From the IMG/VR virus record IMGVR_UViG_3300028025_003819, positions 1 to 32,126 of that record: a DNA stretch of 32,126 bases. One strand, given 5' to 3'. The DNA comes from a virus. Shown piece by piece: positions 17,927-26,855 of the stretch (its first letter is position 1; each line of letters starts with the position of its first letter). Made by a program: the position numbers and the translations under genes. The notes beneath the pieces are model-generated. The model ran no database searches. It saw nothing but the letters and a program-made list of their open reading frames with translations, and was not told the DNA's origin.

Positions 17927-18248
17927 TTTTTTGGAATACCTCTCTCCAGTTGTCTGTATCTCCATAAGGGGTCAGACCTTCTGCCATTCTTTGAATATCT
18001 TCTCTAGCCTGATCATCTGTTGACCTACCAACACCTGCCATAAACTCTGGTGTTCCATCTGGTTGACCATAATAGGCAGCAGCCTCTGACAACGACTTCA
18101 TCTTTGAGATATCAAACTTTACAGACGGAACGTTCAGGGTATTACCATCATCGTCTTGAAATAGCCTTCCGTTGGGCAACTTCCATACATAAATACCATA
18201 TTCTGCGTTGCTCTCTACAGGAACAACCTTTTGTTTTCTTTGTGACAT
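17913..18248 (-). CDS. Small protein of unknown function before portal
   Basis: 111 residues, directly upstream of and overlapping the portal gene, so probably co-translated. The sequence opens with a basic stretch, then EYGIYVWKLPNGRLFQDDDGN, a short strand-turn pattern, and later DISKMKSLSEAAAYYGQPDGTPEFMAGVGRSTDDQAREDIQRMAEGLTPYGD. I do not recognise a named family; short proteins in this slot are frequent in actinobacteriophages and may belong to the virion or packaging machinery. No clear ribosome binding site precedes the ATG, but a TATTAT lies 6 nt upstream, so it may be translated from a leaderless mRNA. Confidence 0.7.
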   Translation of the reverse strand: MSQRKQKVVPVESNAEYGIYVWKLPNGRLFQDDDGNTLNVPSVKFDISKMKSLSEAAAYYGQPDGTPEFMAGVGRSTDDQAREDIQRMAEGLTPYGDTDNWREVFQKNGRS

Positions 18249-18289
18249 ACCACTATAATACCATATTTAACAATAATTGGTAAGTAGTA

Positions 18290-21200
18290 TTAAAAAGTTA
18301 TTGGCTGAGTAATGTTTGGTCTTCCCTTATCATAAGAAACTATTTTAGGCTGTATTACCTGTTTTGTATAAGTGTTTGAATTCTTTTGAAAATAGTAGTT
18401 TTTATTTGAATTTCCACCCCTTACAAAAACTAAATTTCCATTAGTTGGATCAGCTTGTTTAACTAGGGTGAGGGCTGTTGAAGTTTTAGCCGTAATTAAG
18501 TATATTCCATTCTGTGATGCCGTAGACTGATTCTTAAGTAAAATTAAATCATTTAATAATATTTCAGTGTTATCCATTTTAATTAAATCTCTATTTATAC
18601 CAAAAGTGAATGAAAATGTTGATCCACTAACTGATACAATTCCTAAATTTGCAGTAGAGGCTAAATTTGGACAAGAAGAAAGCGGATGGAATCCAGTTTG
18701 TGAAAACAATGGCTGATACTTCTTAACACCATCTGACACTTCCCTATCATTTAAATTTATTGCCCCAAGATATGGAATACTTTTATTTATGCTTCCAACA
18801 ATAAATGAAGGATAACCTGCTATAACTTTTGTTGGAAAAGAACTAAAGAATTTTGCATATAATTCAGCTATTTCATTTGTTGAAAGGTTTTTTGTAAAAA
18901 CCGAAATATTGTCTAAGAAAAAAGATGCCGTTGAGTTAAATCCAAAATATATATCTGCAGGGGTTGAAACACCTGCTGTAAACTTAACAATAAAATGAGT
19001 GGCAGTTGAAAAATCATAGGTAGTTCCAGAATCATACCTTAAACCATTAATATAAAATTCTACACCCGATGGCTCAGGTGATCCTAAAGAAATTTCTACG
19101 CTTCCAATCTTTAATACTTTTATGTTTGAAACAGTTCCAGTATACGGTATTCCAGTAAACATTACACAATAAATTTTATTTGTTGGGTTGGTAGTTGAAA
19201 TATCTTTTACACTAAAAGGAATCATTGCATATGGAGATATTCCAGACTCAATTGTTCCAACAGGAAATCCAGTATAAAAAGATCTATGCATATCGGTTGT
19301 TTGATCAATCTCTGGCATATATTTAAATGGATTGTTAACGCTTGATGTTTGACCAGAGTAATATCTAATGTTTTCACCTGCATTATCAGATGAAACCTCT
19401 AAATAAGACTTTGTTCCATCTAGTTTAGTTGGGTAAGACTGAATTAAGATATAGTCCAGCACTCCTGGATAATTATTTGTATCACTTGAATATAGGGTTC
19501 CAGTAACCTTATATATAAGCTCTTCTACCTTATAGGCAGAATTAACTTTTGGAAGGTGTATATTTCTTAAATCTTTATTAGATTCAATTACTGTCTCAAC
19601 GCCATTAGAAACCCTGACTAAACTATACTTTATTTTTGTTGCTGCTGACCCAACTATTGATTTAATAGCTAAATCTATGTTATTACATAATATTCCTAAA
19701 TTTGAGTAGGTTGCCAGATCAAGCAATGATATGTTAAAGCTAAATGTTCCAGATGTTGCAATACAGTGTTTTTTAGTTTTACTATCTACATACATTTGAT
19801 ACATAGATGACTGTTGTCTTGTCGGATAGCTTGAAAAATTAGCTGTTGCCTGGTTTGAGTTATAGATATCTACCTGTAGTAATGACCCATCAAATCTTTT
19901 AATATCTGATGGCAGTATGTTTGCTGGAACCTGTGTTCCAAAAAATGCTGGTTCGCTACCAAATCTAATATACGCATCTTGCATAGGAAATAATTGATTT
20001 GCTGAAATAGACCCAGAAGCACTTGTTGAAGATCCTAATATTTTTGCGTATATAGTTCCACCGTCAACATAGTAGGAGAGAATGAAAGATGCTGCCCCAG
20101 TACCTGGCACTGTGTATGTAAATAATGCTGTTGTTGGAGCATTAGAAGTATAAAAAGAAATAACCCTGTTAACCATTCTAAATGATATATATTTAGATGG
20201 ATTTGTTCTTGAAGAAACGTGCATCAACGTCTGTTCTACGGAGGTGTTATTATGTGATGCTCCAATTGAAAGTTTTGCCTCAACCTTTTTTGTAGAGCCC
20301 CCAGTAATACCTTCATAATTTGGAATTTCAACATAAGAAAAATAGTTTTCAGGAAAGAAAATTTCGTTTGAAGAATTTATCATATCTTTTTCAGTTGGGG
20401 TGTATCCTGATCTAAATATAGAAAAATTTGGGGCATTAAATTTTTTTGTAGAAACAGTATAATCGTTTATTGATAGATTATTAAATATTACGTTATTTGT
20501 CCATGAGGCTCTATTAAAATATCTTATTTGTTTTTGTGGTAAAGTTTTTTGAAGATTTACTCCGTATTGGGTTCCAGCTAAACTTTTTATAAGAACTCCT
20601 GGAACATCCTTTCCTAACCCATAAACATAGTGTCTTTTTAATACTGAAGAATCTAGTGAATGCCTATAAATAGCAATAGTGTCATAATTTATTCTTGAAA
20701 AATTTACTGCATCTGCTGATATTTTTGATGGAAATTTAAACTCAATATTTCTTTGTTCATATGAACCTAAAGGATTATCAAAAAATATTTGCCTATTACC
20801 CTCTGTACCATTAACAATTATTTGAATTGAATCTGTATAATAAATCATTGCAATATGAAGTGGTGTATTAAAGTCTGGAACATGAACTGACGACTCATAT
20901 ATGGTTTTTCCAGTATCTCCAAACTTGAATACCAAATAGTCTAAATCTCTTATATATAAGCCAGTCTCAGTTGAACCAGTAAATCCAACAATTTTTGATT
21001 CTCCCATTCTTCCAGATATTGTATCTGGTATGGTAGTCTCATCTATTCCTAAATTCATCCAAAACTCTAATGTATATGGGGTTGTAGTTTTTGCGGAGCC
21101 AAATATATCTATTGACGGTATTGTAAATAGCGTATCTCCAGGAGTTGCTGTTGGAGAGTTATAAATTGATGCTTTGCCATCTATAGTAATTGGAACACTA

Positions 21201-21346
21201 GATCTAGATATTTTAGAGGTATTATATACTCCGTTGTATAAAGGATCTGTAACAAAATTATCTGGTAATACGTCTGTACCGCTTTGTTCCTCTAAAGACC
21301 AAATACACTCTGGTGAATCAACAAAAATAAAAGCAGAATAAGACAT
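18290..21346 (-). CDS. Large LamG/concanavalin-like structural protein
   Basis: 1018 residues, Ser, Thr, Tyr and Asn-rich, with no transmembrane segment. Residues ~85-240 (PYTLEFWMNLG...PLHIAMIYYTDSIQIIVNGTEGNRQIFFDNPLG) show the pattern of a LamG or concanavalin A-like lectin domain. Similar segments recur (KKVEAKLSIGASHNNTSVEQTLMHV; PTNKIYCVMFTGIPY...VEFYINGLRYDSG with FLDNISVFTKNLSTNEIAELY), suggesting two or three related lectin-like units. It probably binds surface glycans as a tail fibre, spike or other adhesin. AGAGG lies 6 nt before the ATG, and the gene follows the reductase gene by 16 nt, so they share a transcript. Its place before the portal is unusual for a fibre. Confidence 0.7.
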   Translation of the reverse strand: MSYSAFIFVDSPECIWSLEEQSGTDVLPDNFVTDPLYNGVYNTSKISRSSVPITIDGKASIYNSPTATPGDTLFTIPSIDIFGSAKTTTPYTLEFWMNLGIDETTIPDTISGRMGESKIVGFTGSTETGLYIRDLDYLVFKFGDTGKTIYESSVHVPDFNTPLHIAMIYYTDSIQIIVNGTEGNRQIFFDNPLGSYEQRNIEFKFPSKISADAVNFSRINYDTIAIYRHSLDSSVLKRHYVYGLGKDVPGVLIKSLAGTQYGVNLQKTLPQKQIRYFNRASWTNNVIFNNLSINDYTVSTKKFNAPNFSIFRSGYTPTEKDMINSSNEIFFPENYFSYVEIPNYEGITGGSTKKVEAKLSIGASHNNTSVEQTLMHVSSRTNPSKYISFRMVNRVISFYTSNAPTTALFTYTVPGTGAASFILSYYVDGGTIYAKILGSSTSASGSISANQLFPMQDAYIRFGSEPAFFGTQVPANILPSDIKRFDGSLLQVDIYNSNQATANFSSYPTRQQSSMYQMYVDSKTKKHCIATSGTFSFNISLLDLATYSNLGILCNNIDLAIKSIVGSAATKIKYSLVRVSNGVETVIESNKDLRNIHLPKVNSAYKVEELIYKVTGTLYSSDTNNYPGVLDYILIQSYPTKLDGTKSYLEVSSDNAGENIRYYSGQTSSVNNPFKYMPEIDQTTDMHRSFYTGFPVGTIESGISPYAMIPFSVKDISTTNPTNKIYCVMFTGIPYTGTVSNIKVLKIGSVEISLGSPEPSGVEFYINGLRYDSGTTYDFSTATHFIVKFTAGVSTPADIYFGFNSTASFFLDNISVFTKNLSTNEIAELYAKFFSSFPTKVIAGYPSFIVGSINKSIPYLGAINLNDREVSDGVKKYQPLFSQTGFHPLSSCPNLASTANLGIVSVSGSTFSFTFGINRDLIKMDNTEILLNDLILLKNQSTASQNGIYLITAKTSTALTLVKQADPTNGNLVFVRGGNSNKNYYFQKNSNTYTKQVIQPKIVSYDKGRPNITQPITF

Positions 21347-21362
21347 TATAACCTCTTATACA

Positions 21363-23297
21363 TTATACAGGCTGAGAGATATCCGTGATATCACAAGCTC
21401 CTGCAACGCAAGCTAAGTCTTGAACACTAGTAGTTCCATCAAATGTCTCATAAATCTCTAACCATTTCCAGTCAAGATCTTTTGGAGTCTCTGAAAGTAG
21501 TGCTTCATACTCTGACTTAGTAACTTCTTGATATGGGGCTTGCTGATAAGTGTGCTCTGAATAAGGCAAAAATGATACGCCTGACATTTCATCAATATGT
21601 TCAAATACCCAAGCACCTACCGCCATCCATTCATTTTCTTTTACAGATACTGTAATTGAAGGCTTATGCTCTGCCCAGTGACGTTGATATGTAAGCCAAA
21701 TATCTAAATGCTGAACTGCAGTTAAATCCTGTCTAAGTCTTGCACCTTCTGGTGCTGCAATTGGAAAAGTAAAGACCATTGTATCATTTGGCTTCATTAC
21801 ATCTGGCTCGTGCTTAATTCCCATATCAACAAGGAATGCTGTAATTGGATCTTTCATATCTCCACGAATAGTGCGAGCATAATACTGTGAATGCCAAGGA
21901 TGCATACCTGAAGAAGCGTTAACAAGTTGTGATACTGTTCCAGAAGGCTTAACACATGTAATTGCTGCTGCTGGATTAATTCCAATTTTCTTAGCCCATT
22001 TTTCATTTACTACTACAGAATATTCTCTAAGCTCATCTAGCCACTGAGATAGCTTTTCTACGCCCTGTGAGCCATTTAGAACGGGGTGTGATAGCTGACC
22101 TGTCAAAGATACACCAAGTAATCTTTCTTCCTCTGAGTTCTTCTGCCAGATTTTTCTTAGATACTTAAACCTAGTAAATGAAGACTGGAAGGTTCCAAGA
22201 ATTGTTGCAAGTTCAACTTTTTCTTTTAGTTCTTCTAGTGTGTCAGTATCTCTAACAATTACCTCTGTTAGGTTGCAAAACTGATAAGGACGAAGAATGA
22301 TTTCAGAACATGGATTTGTTCCAAAGTCTACGGCATGATCTCTACGACCATTCTTTGATGCAACTTTTTGTGCTGCTTCACGACTAAAGATACCACGCTC
22401 TCCAGACTTTGAATCATATAGTGCTTTCCATTCATCCATGAAAACTTCCATAGTTGGCTTTGTATTATATACTGCAGAGTTGTTGGCAAGTGCTCTTTGA
22501 CCGCTATATTCCCACCAGGAACCTGACTTAGCTGCTGCCATGTTTCGGTCTTCTAAGTCTGATAGCGAGATCATCGCTGAACGGCGAACACCGCCAACAA
22601 CAACTACTTCTGCAATCTTGCACATTAAGTCGTGAGCCTCTAGTGGTGTAAGTTTACGACCTGCTGCTCCCTTAATAAGCGATACAGAAAATTTAAATAA
22701 ACGATCTAGTGGATCTGGACCTGATGCACGACCACCAAATGTTTTTAGACGTGCACCTGCTGGACGAACTCCAGACATATCCCAAGATGGAACCTGACCT
22801 TGCCATAACAATGCAAGTAATTCTTTTAGGGAGCGAGCCCAACCTGCTTTTGAGTCTTCTACAACAATTGTTGTATCTGTTGTCTCAAAATGTTCTGATA
22901 CTTCTGGTAACTGATTTACATATCTAGACTCAACAGAGTAGCCTACGCCTGTTCCACACATAAGAATATACATAGCTTCATCAAAAGATCGGAGAGAATC
23001 TACTGGAAGATAGGAGCAGTTATAAAGGCATGTGCTGTCACGATCTAGTGCAGGACCTGCAGTCATAAGACCTCGCATGGATGGCATTACTTTTGTTTCT
23101 AGAATTGCCTGTCTGATGCTTGACTTAGTTTTATCATCAAGATTAAAACTATTATGCTTAGCTACTGCCTCAAAAATATAGTCAATGTATCTGTCTACAG
23201 TTTCACTCCAGTTTTCTCTACGATTTTCAGACTCCATCCATCTTGCATATCGTGTCTTGTGGATAACCTGCTGGTAGGCTGTTGGTAAAACTGTCAT
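21363..23297 (-). CDS. Adenosylcobalamin-dependent class II ribonucleotide reductase (RTPR-like)
   Basis: 644 residues. It reduces ribonucleotides to deoxyribonucleotides using a B12-generated thiyl radical, supplying DNA precursors during infection. Key residues are visible: N328-P-C330-S-E332 (radical Cys with Asn and Glu), redox Cys candidates C94 (NCSYLPVD) and C341 (YQFCNLTE), the CGTGVGYSVE segment at 114-123, and KPSGTVSQLVNASSGMHPWHSQYYARTIR typical of the monomeric Lactobacillus-type enzyme. The C-terminal C630/C635 pair could re-reduce the active site. There is no separate small subunit gene and no N-terminal ATP-cone. It is shorter than the ~740-residue bacterial enzyme. GGAG lies 10-13 nt before the ATG, and a promoter is seen at 23349-23377. 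Confidence 0.92.
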   Translation of the reverse strand: MTVLPTAYQQVIHKTRYARWMESENRRENWSETVDRYIDYIFEAVAKHNSFNLDDKTKSSIRQAILETKVMPSMRGLMTAGPALDRDSTCLYNCSYLPVDSLRSFDEAMYILMCGTGVGYSVESRYVNQLPEVSEHFETTDTTIVVEDSKAGWARSLKELLALLWQGQVPSWDMSGVRPAGARLKTFGGRASGPDPLDRLFKFSVSLIKGAAGRKLTPLEAHDLMCKIAEVVVVGGVRRSAMISLSDLEDRNMAAAKSGSWWEYSGQRALANNSAVYNTKPTMEVFMDEWKALYDSKSGERGIFSREAAQKVASKNGRRDHAVDFGTNPCSEIILRPYQFCNLTEVIVRDTDTLEELKEKVELATILGTFQSSFTRFKYLRKIWQKNSEEERLLGVSLTGQLSHPVLNGSQGVEKLSQWLDELREYSVVVNEKWAKKIGINPAAAITCVKPSGTVSQLVNASSGMHPWHSQYYARTIRGDMKDPITAFLVDMGIKHEPDVMKPNDTMVFTFPIAAPEGARLRQDLTAVQHLDIWLTYQRHWAEHKPSITVSVKENEWMAVGAWVFEHIDEMSGVSFLPYSEHTYQQAPYQEVTKSEYEALLSETPKDLDWKWLEIYETFDGTTSVQDLACVAGACDITDISQPV

Positions 23298-23325
23298 TTT
23301 TTCATCTCTCCGTTAAAATATTATT

Positions 23326-23342
23326 ACCCCAAAATGTGGGGT
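23326..23342 (-). promoter_or_regulatory. Hairpin at the predicted 5' end of the reductase mRNA
   Basis: ACCCCA and TGGGGT form a 6-bp stem with a 5-nt loop, starting where transcription from the promoter at 23349-23377 should begin. It could protect the mRNA 5' end or be an operator. It is far too small for a cobalamin riboswitch. Confidence 0.45.
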
Positions 23343-23348
23343 GTAACT

Positions 23349-23377
23349 ATTGTACATCAACTAGCGTTAGTGGTCAA
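23349..23377 (-). promoter_or_regulatory. Sigma-70-type promoter for the reductase gene
   Basis: On the minus strand TTGACC (23377-23372) and TACAAT (23354-23349) are separated by exactly 17 nt, close to the -35/-10 consensus. Transcription would start near 23342, giving a ~45-nt leader. It overlaps the divergent promoter of the small plus-strand gene at 23396. Confidence 0.65.
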
Positions 23378-23380
23378 GTG

Positions 23381-23389
23381 TGATAGAAT
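23381..23389 (+). promoter_or_regulatory. Extended -10 promoter of a probably leaderless gene
   Basis: TGATAGAAT matches the extended -10 pattern TGnTAnnnT. The ATG at 23396 is only 6 nt downstream, where transcription is expected to begin, so the mRNA would be leaderless. No -35 box is needed with an extended -10. Confidence 0.55.
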
Positions 23390-23395
23390 TATTCA

Positions 23396-23617
23396 ATGTT
23401 AACAATTCAAGAAGCACACAGATATATTAAAATAGTAGGATACGGATTTGCTAAACCCATTGTATGTTTAAATGATAAGGATCATTTAAATCTTGTATCT
23501 TGGGTTGATGAAAATGAAGATGTAGTATTTATGTGTCTAGCTTGTTCATATAAAATTAGACCAGGAGAAAAAATGTCTAAATACATAAAGCTTGTAAATA
23601 AAAAATTTATGAGCTAA
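23396..23617 (+). CDS. Small Cys-containing protein of unknown function, divergent from reductase
   Basis: 73 residues on the plus strand between two minus-strand operons. It starts at ATG 23396 with no ribosome binding site but with an extended -10 box just upstream, suggesting a leaderless mRNA. It contains FMCLACSYKIRPGEK, with C47-x2-C50 and an earlier C24, plus H30, so a small zinc site is possible. The C-terminus is Lys-rich. Its last 11 bp overlap the end of the convergent gene at 23607. No family is recognised; a small regulator is a guess from the context only. Confidence 0.65.
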   Translation: MLTIQEAHRYIKIVGYGFAKPIVCLNDKDHLNLVSWVDENEDVVFMCLACSYKIRPGEKMSKYIKLVNKKFMS

Positions 23618-23939
23618 CGTCTGAAACTACAATTATTGGACCATTAACAATAGTTTGCTTGTTACCAGCATTATTCATTTCAATATCATAAACATATTTT
23701 CTACCGCCAACAAGCTTAGATGATTCTGATGCTGGTAATGTTAAAAGTAAAATTCCATCATTAGCATCTTCTATTGTAGAGTTAAGTGTTGCTACAACAG
23801 TAGACTTTCCTTTTTCTTTGATTTGACAAATAAAAGTATGACCTGTAATGTCATATGCTGTATTACCAGCATTTAGAGTTAATCTAAATGAAAAAGTATC
23901 TCCCCTGTAAAGCTTTAATGGCTTAAAACCTGGAAGCAT
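23607..23939 (-). CDS. Tail or baseplate protein with BppU N-terminal-like fold
   Basis: 110 residues, starting at ATG 23939 and overlapping the stop of the fibre gene (TAATG). The sequence KLYRGDTFSFRLTLNAGNTAYDITGHTFICQIKEKGKSTVVA and the ending KYVYDIEMNNAGNKQTIVNGPIIVVSD match the beta-sandwich pattern of the baseplate upper protein (BppU) N-terminal domain, common in siphovirus host-adhesion modules. It likely attaches or stabilises the fibre encoded just upstream. It is the last gene of the fibre operon. Confidence 0.7.
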   Translation of the reverse strand: MLPGFKPLKLYRGDTFSFRLTLNAGNTAYDITGHTFICQIKEKGKSTVVATLNSTIEDANDGILLLTLPASESSKLVGGRKYVYDIEMNNAGNKQTIVNGPIIVVSDVSS

Positions 23940-25408
23940 TAGCCAACCACTACCGTCTTAAGGTCTGTAATTGAACTATTTGTTGTTACTGTTACGGTGT
24001 TTGCATCAGTTACTACAATTGCAGCCTCTACCTGAGCACCTGCTAACCAGCAATTAACTGTTACATCTTGAGTTGCAAGATTATGTGTAATGGTGTGAGT
24101 TGTTCCAGTTGTTGTTGTAACATACTTACGAGCAATTGCAACTTCAGCACCAGCAATACCTGCTGTCCACTTGTCAGTTGATTCGTTCCAGATAAGTGTT
24201 GCATTATCTGAAGTTCCACGCTCAACTTCAATACCTGAGTTGGTTGTTGGGCTACCTGTAACATTGCTGTTAAGAGTAACAATATTATCTTCAACTAGTA
24301 ATGTTTCTGTATTGAGTGTTGTTGTTGTTCCGTCAACCTGTAAGTCGCCACTTACTGTAAGTTTTCCAGTAATTGTTACGTTATCAGGAAGACCAACTGT
24401 AACTGCTCCAGTGTATGGACCAACTCCAGTAGCGTTTAATTGAATTTCATTTGCAGTTCCAGTAATGCTTGTTACACCAGAGTTAGTAAATGTAACTGTG
24501 TCTGATGTTGCATTTGTTGTTATATCTAATCCAGTACTTCCTGCAAAAGTTAATGTATCAGTATTGGAATCTGCAACTACGTCTGTTTGACCAGAAACGG
24601 CAATTGTCTTAAAGATATTTTGGGAAGAACCTTTATCAGTATTGGTAAAGGCTAGGGTTCCAGCACCAGCACCATCTGTATATGATACGGATACTCCATC
24701 GTGTGTAGCTGAAGTGATCATTGAGGAAGCGGTGTCTTCTACATATTCTTGGATTCCAGTTATGTTACCCGTTGTATGATCGTGTGAATTATCTGCAACT
24801 GCTGTTGTAATTTCTACGTTACCAAGATTTGTTACTGTTCCAGAACCTGAAACATCACCAGAAAGTGTGATTGAGAAATCTGCTACGTCAAAGTCCAGTG
24901 TGTTGTCATCATCTTGGTAGGTTACAGAGATTCCATTTTCGGTATTGCTTGTAACCATTGCACCAATAGTGTCTGCTACTGCTTCACTAAAGTCTGAAAT
25001 CTTACCTGATGTGATATTTGGAATGTCTGCAGCAACAAGAGATCTAAATGTTGGGATAGCTGCTGTTGATCCAGTTGATGGACCAGCAAGAACAGTGTTA
25101 ACTGCTGATGTATTCCATTCAAATGCCAGCGTACCTGATGCGTTAGCAGGGGAACCAGATACTGTAAATAGATCTGGGGCATCAAGTGAGATAGAGATTG
25201 TAGGAACGTCATCGGTGTAGGCAAGTGTTTTCCAAGCAGAGCCATTGTATACTCTAAGGTGGTTTTGATCACTACCTGTACCAGTAAAGTATATTACTCT
25301 AGCTGATTGTAAGTCTGATGAAGGATTATTTGAAAAATCCTCAAGTCTAAAATTCTTTGCCTTGTTATTACCAAGGTTAAGATCTACTGTAAACAGTTTT
25401 TCTGCCAT
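23939..25408 (-). CDS. Tail fibre protein
   Basis: 489 residues, strongly enriched in Thr, Ser, Val and Asn with repeated short beta-strand patterns and no cysteines beyond one near the end. Segments such as NTETLLVEDNIVTLNSNVTG, GIEVERGTSDNATLIWNESTDKW and IPDITSGKISDF-type repeats are characteristic of tail fibres of aquatic phages (trimeric beta-helical shafts). The C-terminal HTITHNLATQDVTVNCW region is related to the end of the neighbouring 151-residue protein (HNLG pattern). It starts at ATG 25408 behind an AGGGAA site. It probably contacts the host surface, together with the neighbouring fibre-type proteins. Confidence 0.75.
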   Translation of the reverse strand: MAEKLFTVDLNLGNNKAKNFRLEDFSNNPSSDLQSARVIYFTGTGSDQNHLRVYNGSAWKTLAYTDDVPTISISLDAPDLFTVSGSPANASGTLAFEWNTSAVNTVLAGPSTGSTAAIPTFRSLVAADIPNITSGKISDFSEAVADTIGAMVTSNTENGISVTYQDDDNTLDFDVADFSITLSGDVSGSGTVTNLGNVEITTAVADNSHDHTTGNITGIQEYVEDTASSMITSATHDGVSVSYTDGAGAGTLAFTNTDKGSSQNIFKTIAVSGQTDVVADSNTDTLTFAGSTGLDITTNATSDTVTFTNSGVTSITGTANEIQLNATGVGPYTGAVTVGLPDNVTITGKLTVSGDLQVDGTTTTLNTETLLVEDNIVTLNSNVTGSPTTNSGIEVERGTSDNATLIWNESTDKWTAGIAGAEVAIARKYVTTTTGTTHTITHNLATQDVTVNCWLAGAQVEAAIVVTDANTVTVTTNSSITDLKTVVVG

Positions 25409-25442
25409 TTTTATTCATTCCCTATTTTTTAAAATTCAGACA

Positions 25443-25898
25443 TTAAGTGAGGTAAGCTACACCACTACATGCACTGTTCATAACTATTCTAGCAGTGTTT
25501 GTATTCAAATACTCTATGTGTACTTCTAGTAATCTGTTTTGATTGTCTAGGACGGTAATATTGGGGAAAAAACCAAGGTTATGGTTAATTGTCCATTGAT
25601 TTGCTGGAGCGTTTTGCGTATAAACAAAACGTACTTGATTTACTGGGGCAGCATTTGAAGAACCATTCGTGGTTGCCCAATCTGGTGCACCAGCAATATC
25701 TGAATAGTTTATGACTACGTTACCAGTTCTACCATTTACTGATTTAACAAGGCTTGCTGGATCAACTGTTGAAAGTTCAACCACAAGATTTGGAGAGTTT
25801 TCTTCAAGTTGGATAATGGAGGTGGATTCAACAGGATCTATAGATATTTGATCTAGTGTATTTAACACCTCAATGGTTACTGAATCTAACGTAGGCAT
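25443..25898 (-). CDS. Short tail fibre-like protein
   Basis: 151 residues. The middle contains SVNGRTGNVVINYSDIAGAPDW, a classic phage fibre segment (SVNGxTGxVxLxxxDIxGAP), and the end carries WTINHNLGFFPNITVLDNQNRLLEVHIEYLNTNTARI, a receptor-binding-like C-terminal domain related to the end of the next fibre protein. It starts at ATG 25898. No ribosome binding site is visible, but a TATAAT (25910-25905) is 6 nt upstream, overlapping the stop of the glycosyltransferase gene. It may be a separate fibre tip or an accessory adhesin. Confidence 0.75.
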   Translation of the reverse strand: MPTLDSVTIEVLNTLDQISIDPVESTSIIQLEENSPNLVVELSTVDPASLVKSVNGRTGNVVINYSDIAGAPDWATTNGSSNAAPVNQVRFVYTQNAPANQWTINHNLGFFPNITVLDNQNRLLEVHIEYLNTNTARIVMNSACSGVAYLT

Positions 25899-25905
25899 AT
25901 TTAGA

Positions 25906-26850
25906 TTATACCACTAAACGGGATTCAACAGAATCAAAATGATCCTTTACGACCTTTTCCCAGCTCCAGTTTTTATGAATATTAAACGCAGTGTCATAAT
26001 GTCTATCTCTTAACATATTTATATTATTTTCTGCATACTTTATTAATTCTTTAAAGTGTTCAAAGTCAGGCTTAAACATTTTTCCAGGATGGGTTTGTTG
26101 CCAAGGATTATATGTTAGTTTTGAATTAACAACAAGATCTGGCATATAGTAATCATAGTCTGCCCATCCACTTGTAAGAATAACTGGCATACCTGTGGCA
26201 AGAGCTTGTAAAGGAATTAAGCCAAATCCCTCACCCCAAGAAGGATATAGCAAAACATCATGCTCGTGCATAATCTTAACCAGGTCATCATAGTTTGTTG
26301 TTTTTTCAATTACTTTAATATTTGGCTCATTAATTTCTGGAACACTATACCCACCATAAGATTTTATAGTTAATGTAACATCTCTGCGACCTTGATATAA
26401 ATCTAGAAATGCCTCAATAGTTTCATGAAGGTTTTTCCTAAAAGCTGGGTATCCCATATGTAAAAACTTTAATATTCCATCGTCTTCTCTTTTTTTAGGA
26501 GAAAATTTTTCATCAACACCGTGATGGAATACATACACTGGTTTGTCTATCTTAGGCTCAAATACAGATTTAGCAAATTCATTTGGTACCCATAATTCGT
26601 CAATTAAATCAAGGTGGTCTAGCCATCCCTCTTTTAGCTCAGTTGATTCCCAAGCGGTATATCCAATTTTATATGCATCAGGATTTTTAAAATTATAAAA
26701 TTGTGGGTGAGCAAATGTCATTTCAAATTGGGAGGGACGATCCATAAGAACGCTATGACCAGTCTTAGGAATATTAGATAGTAACTTTAATGTAGCATGT
26801 CCAAATCCAGTGTGAACTTTAGAGTCACAATTATTAATTGAGATTTTCAA
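25906..26850 (-). CDS. Glycosyltransferase (GT-B fold, GT4-like)
   Basis: 314 residues. The start is TTG at 26850 with AGGAAA 4-5 nt upstream; no good ATG lies nearby. The C-terminal half shows the GT-B sugar-nucleotide site: FLHMGYPAFRKNLHETIEAF (R138/K139) and LLYPSWGEGFGLIPLQALATGMPVI. In the usual E-x7-E motif the second Glu is Gln here (E207...Q215), which might weaken or change activity. It probably transfers a sugar to phage fibres, phage DNA bases or a host surface glycan; lying beside the fibre genes, virion or host-surface glycosylation seems most likely, but this is inference. A cytoplasmic enzyme is expected, as there is no signal peptide. Confidence 0.85.
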   Translation of the reverse strand: MKISINNCDSKVHTGFGHATLKLLSNIPKTGHSVLMDRPSQFEMTFAHPQFYNFKNPDAYKIGYTAWESTELKEGWLDHLDLIDELWVPNEFAKSVFEPKIDKPVYVFHHGVDEKFSPKKREDDGILKFLHMGYPAFRKNLHETIEAFLDLYQGRRDVTLTIKSYGGYSVPEINEPNIKVIEKTTNYDDLVKIMHEHDVLLYPSWGEGFGLIPLQALATGMPVILTSGWADYDYYMPDLVVNSKLTYNPWQQTHPGKMFKPDFEHFKELIKYAENNINMLRDRHYDTAFNIHKNWSWEKVVKDHFDSVESRLVV

Positions 26851-26855
26851 ATTTC

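Noticed and set aside
17927-17965. Longer portal start at ATG 17965
   Set aside because: No ribosome binding site; the ATG at 17926 has GGAGAGAGG upstream and a smaller overlap with the previous gene.
23300-23345. Cobalamin riboswitch in front of the B12-dependent reductase
   Set aside because: The predicted leader is only about 45 nt with one 6-bp hairpin; no B12-box-like sequence or space for the known fold.
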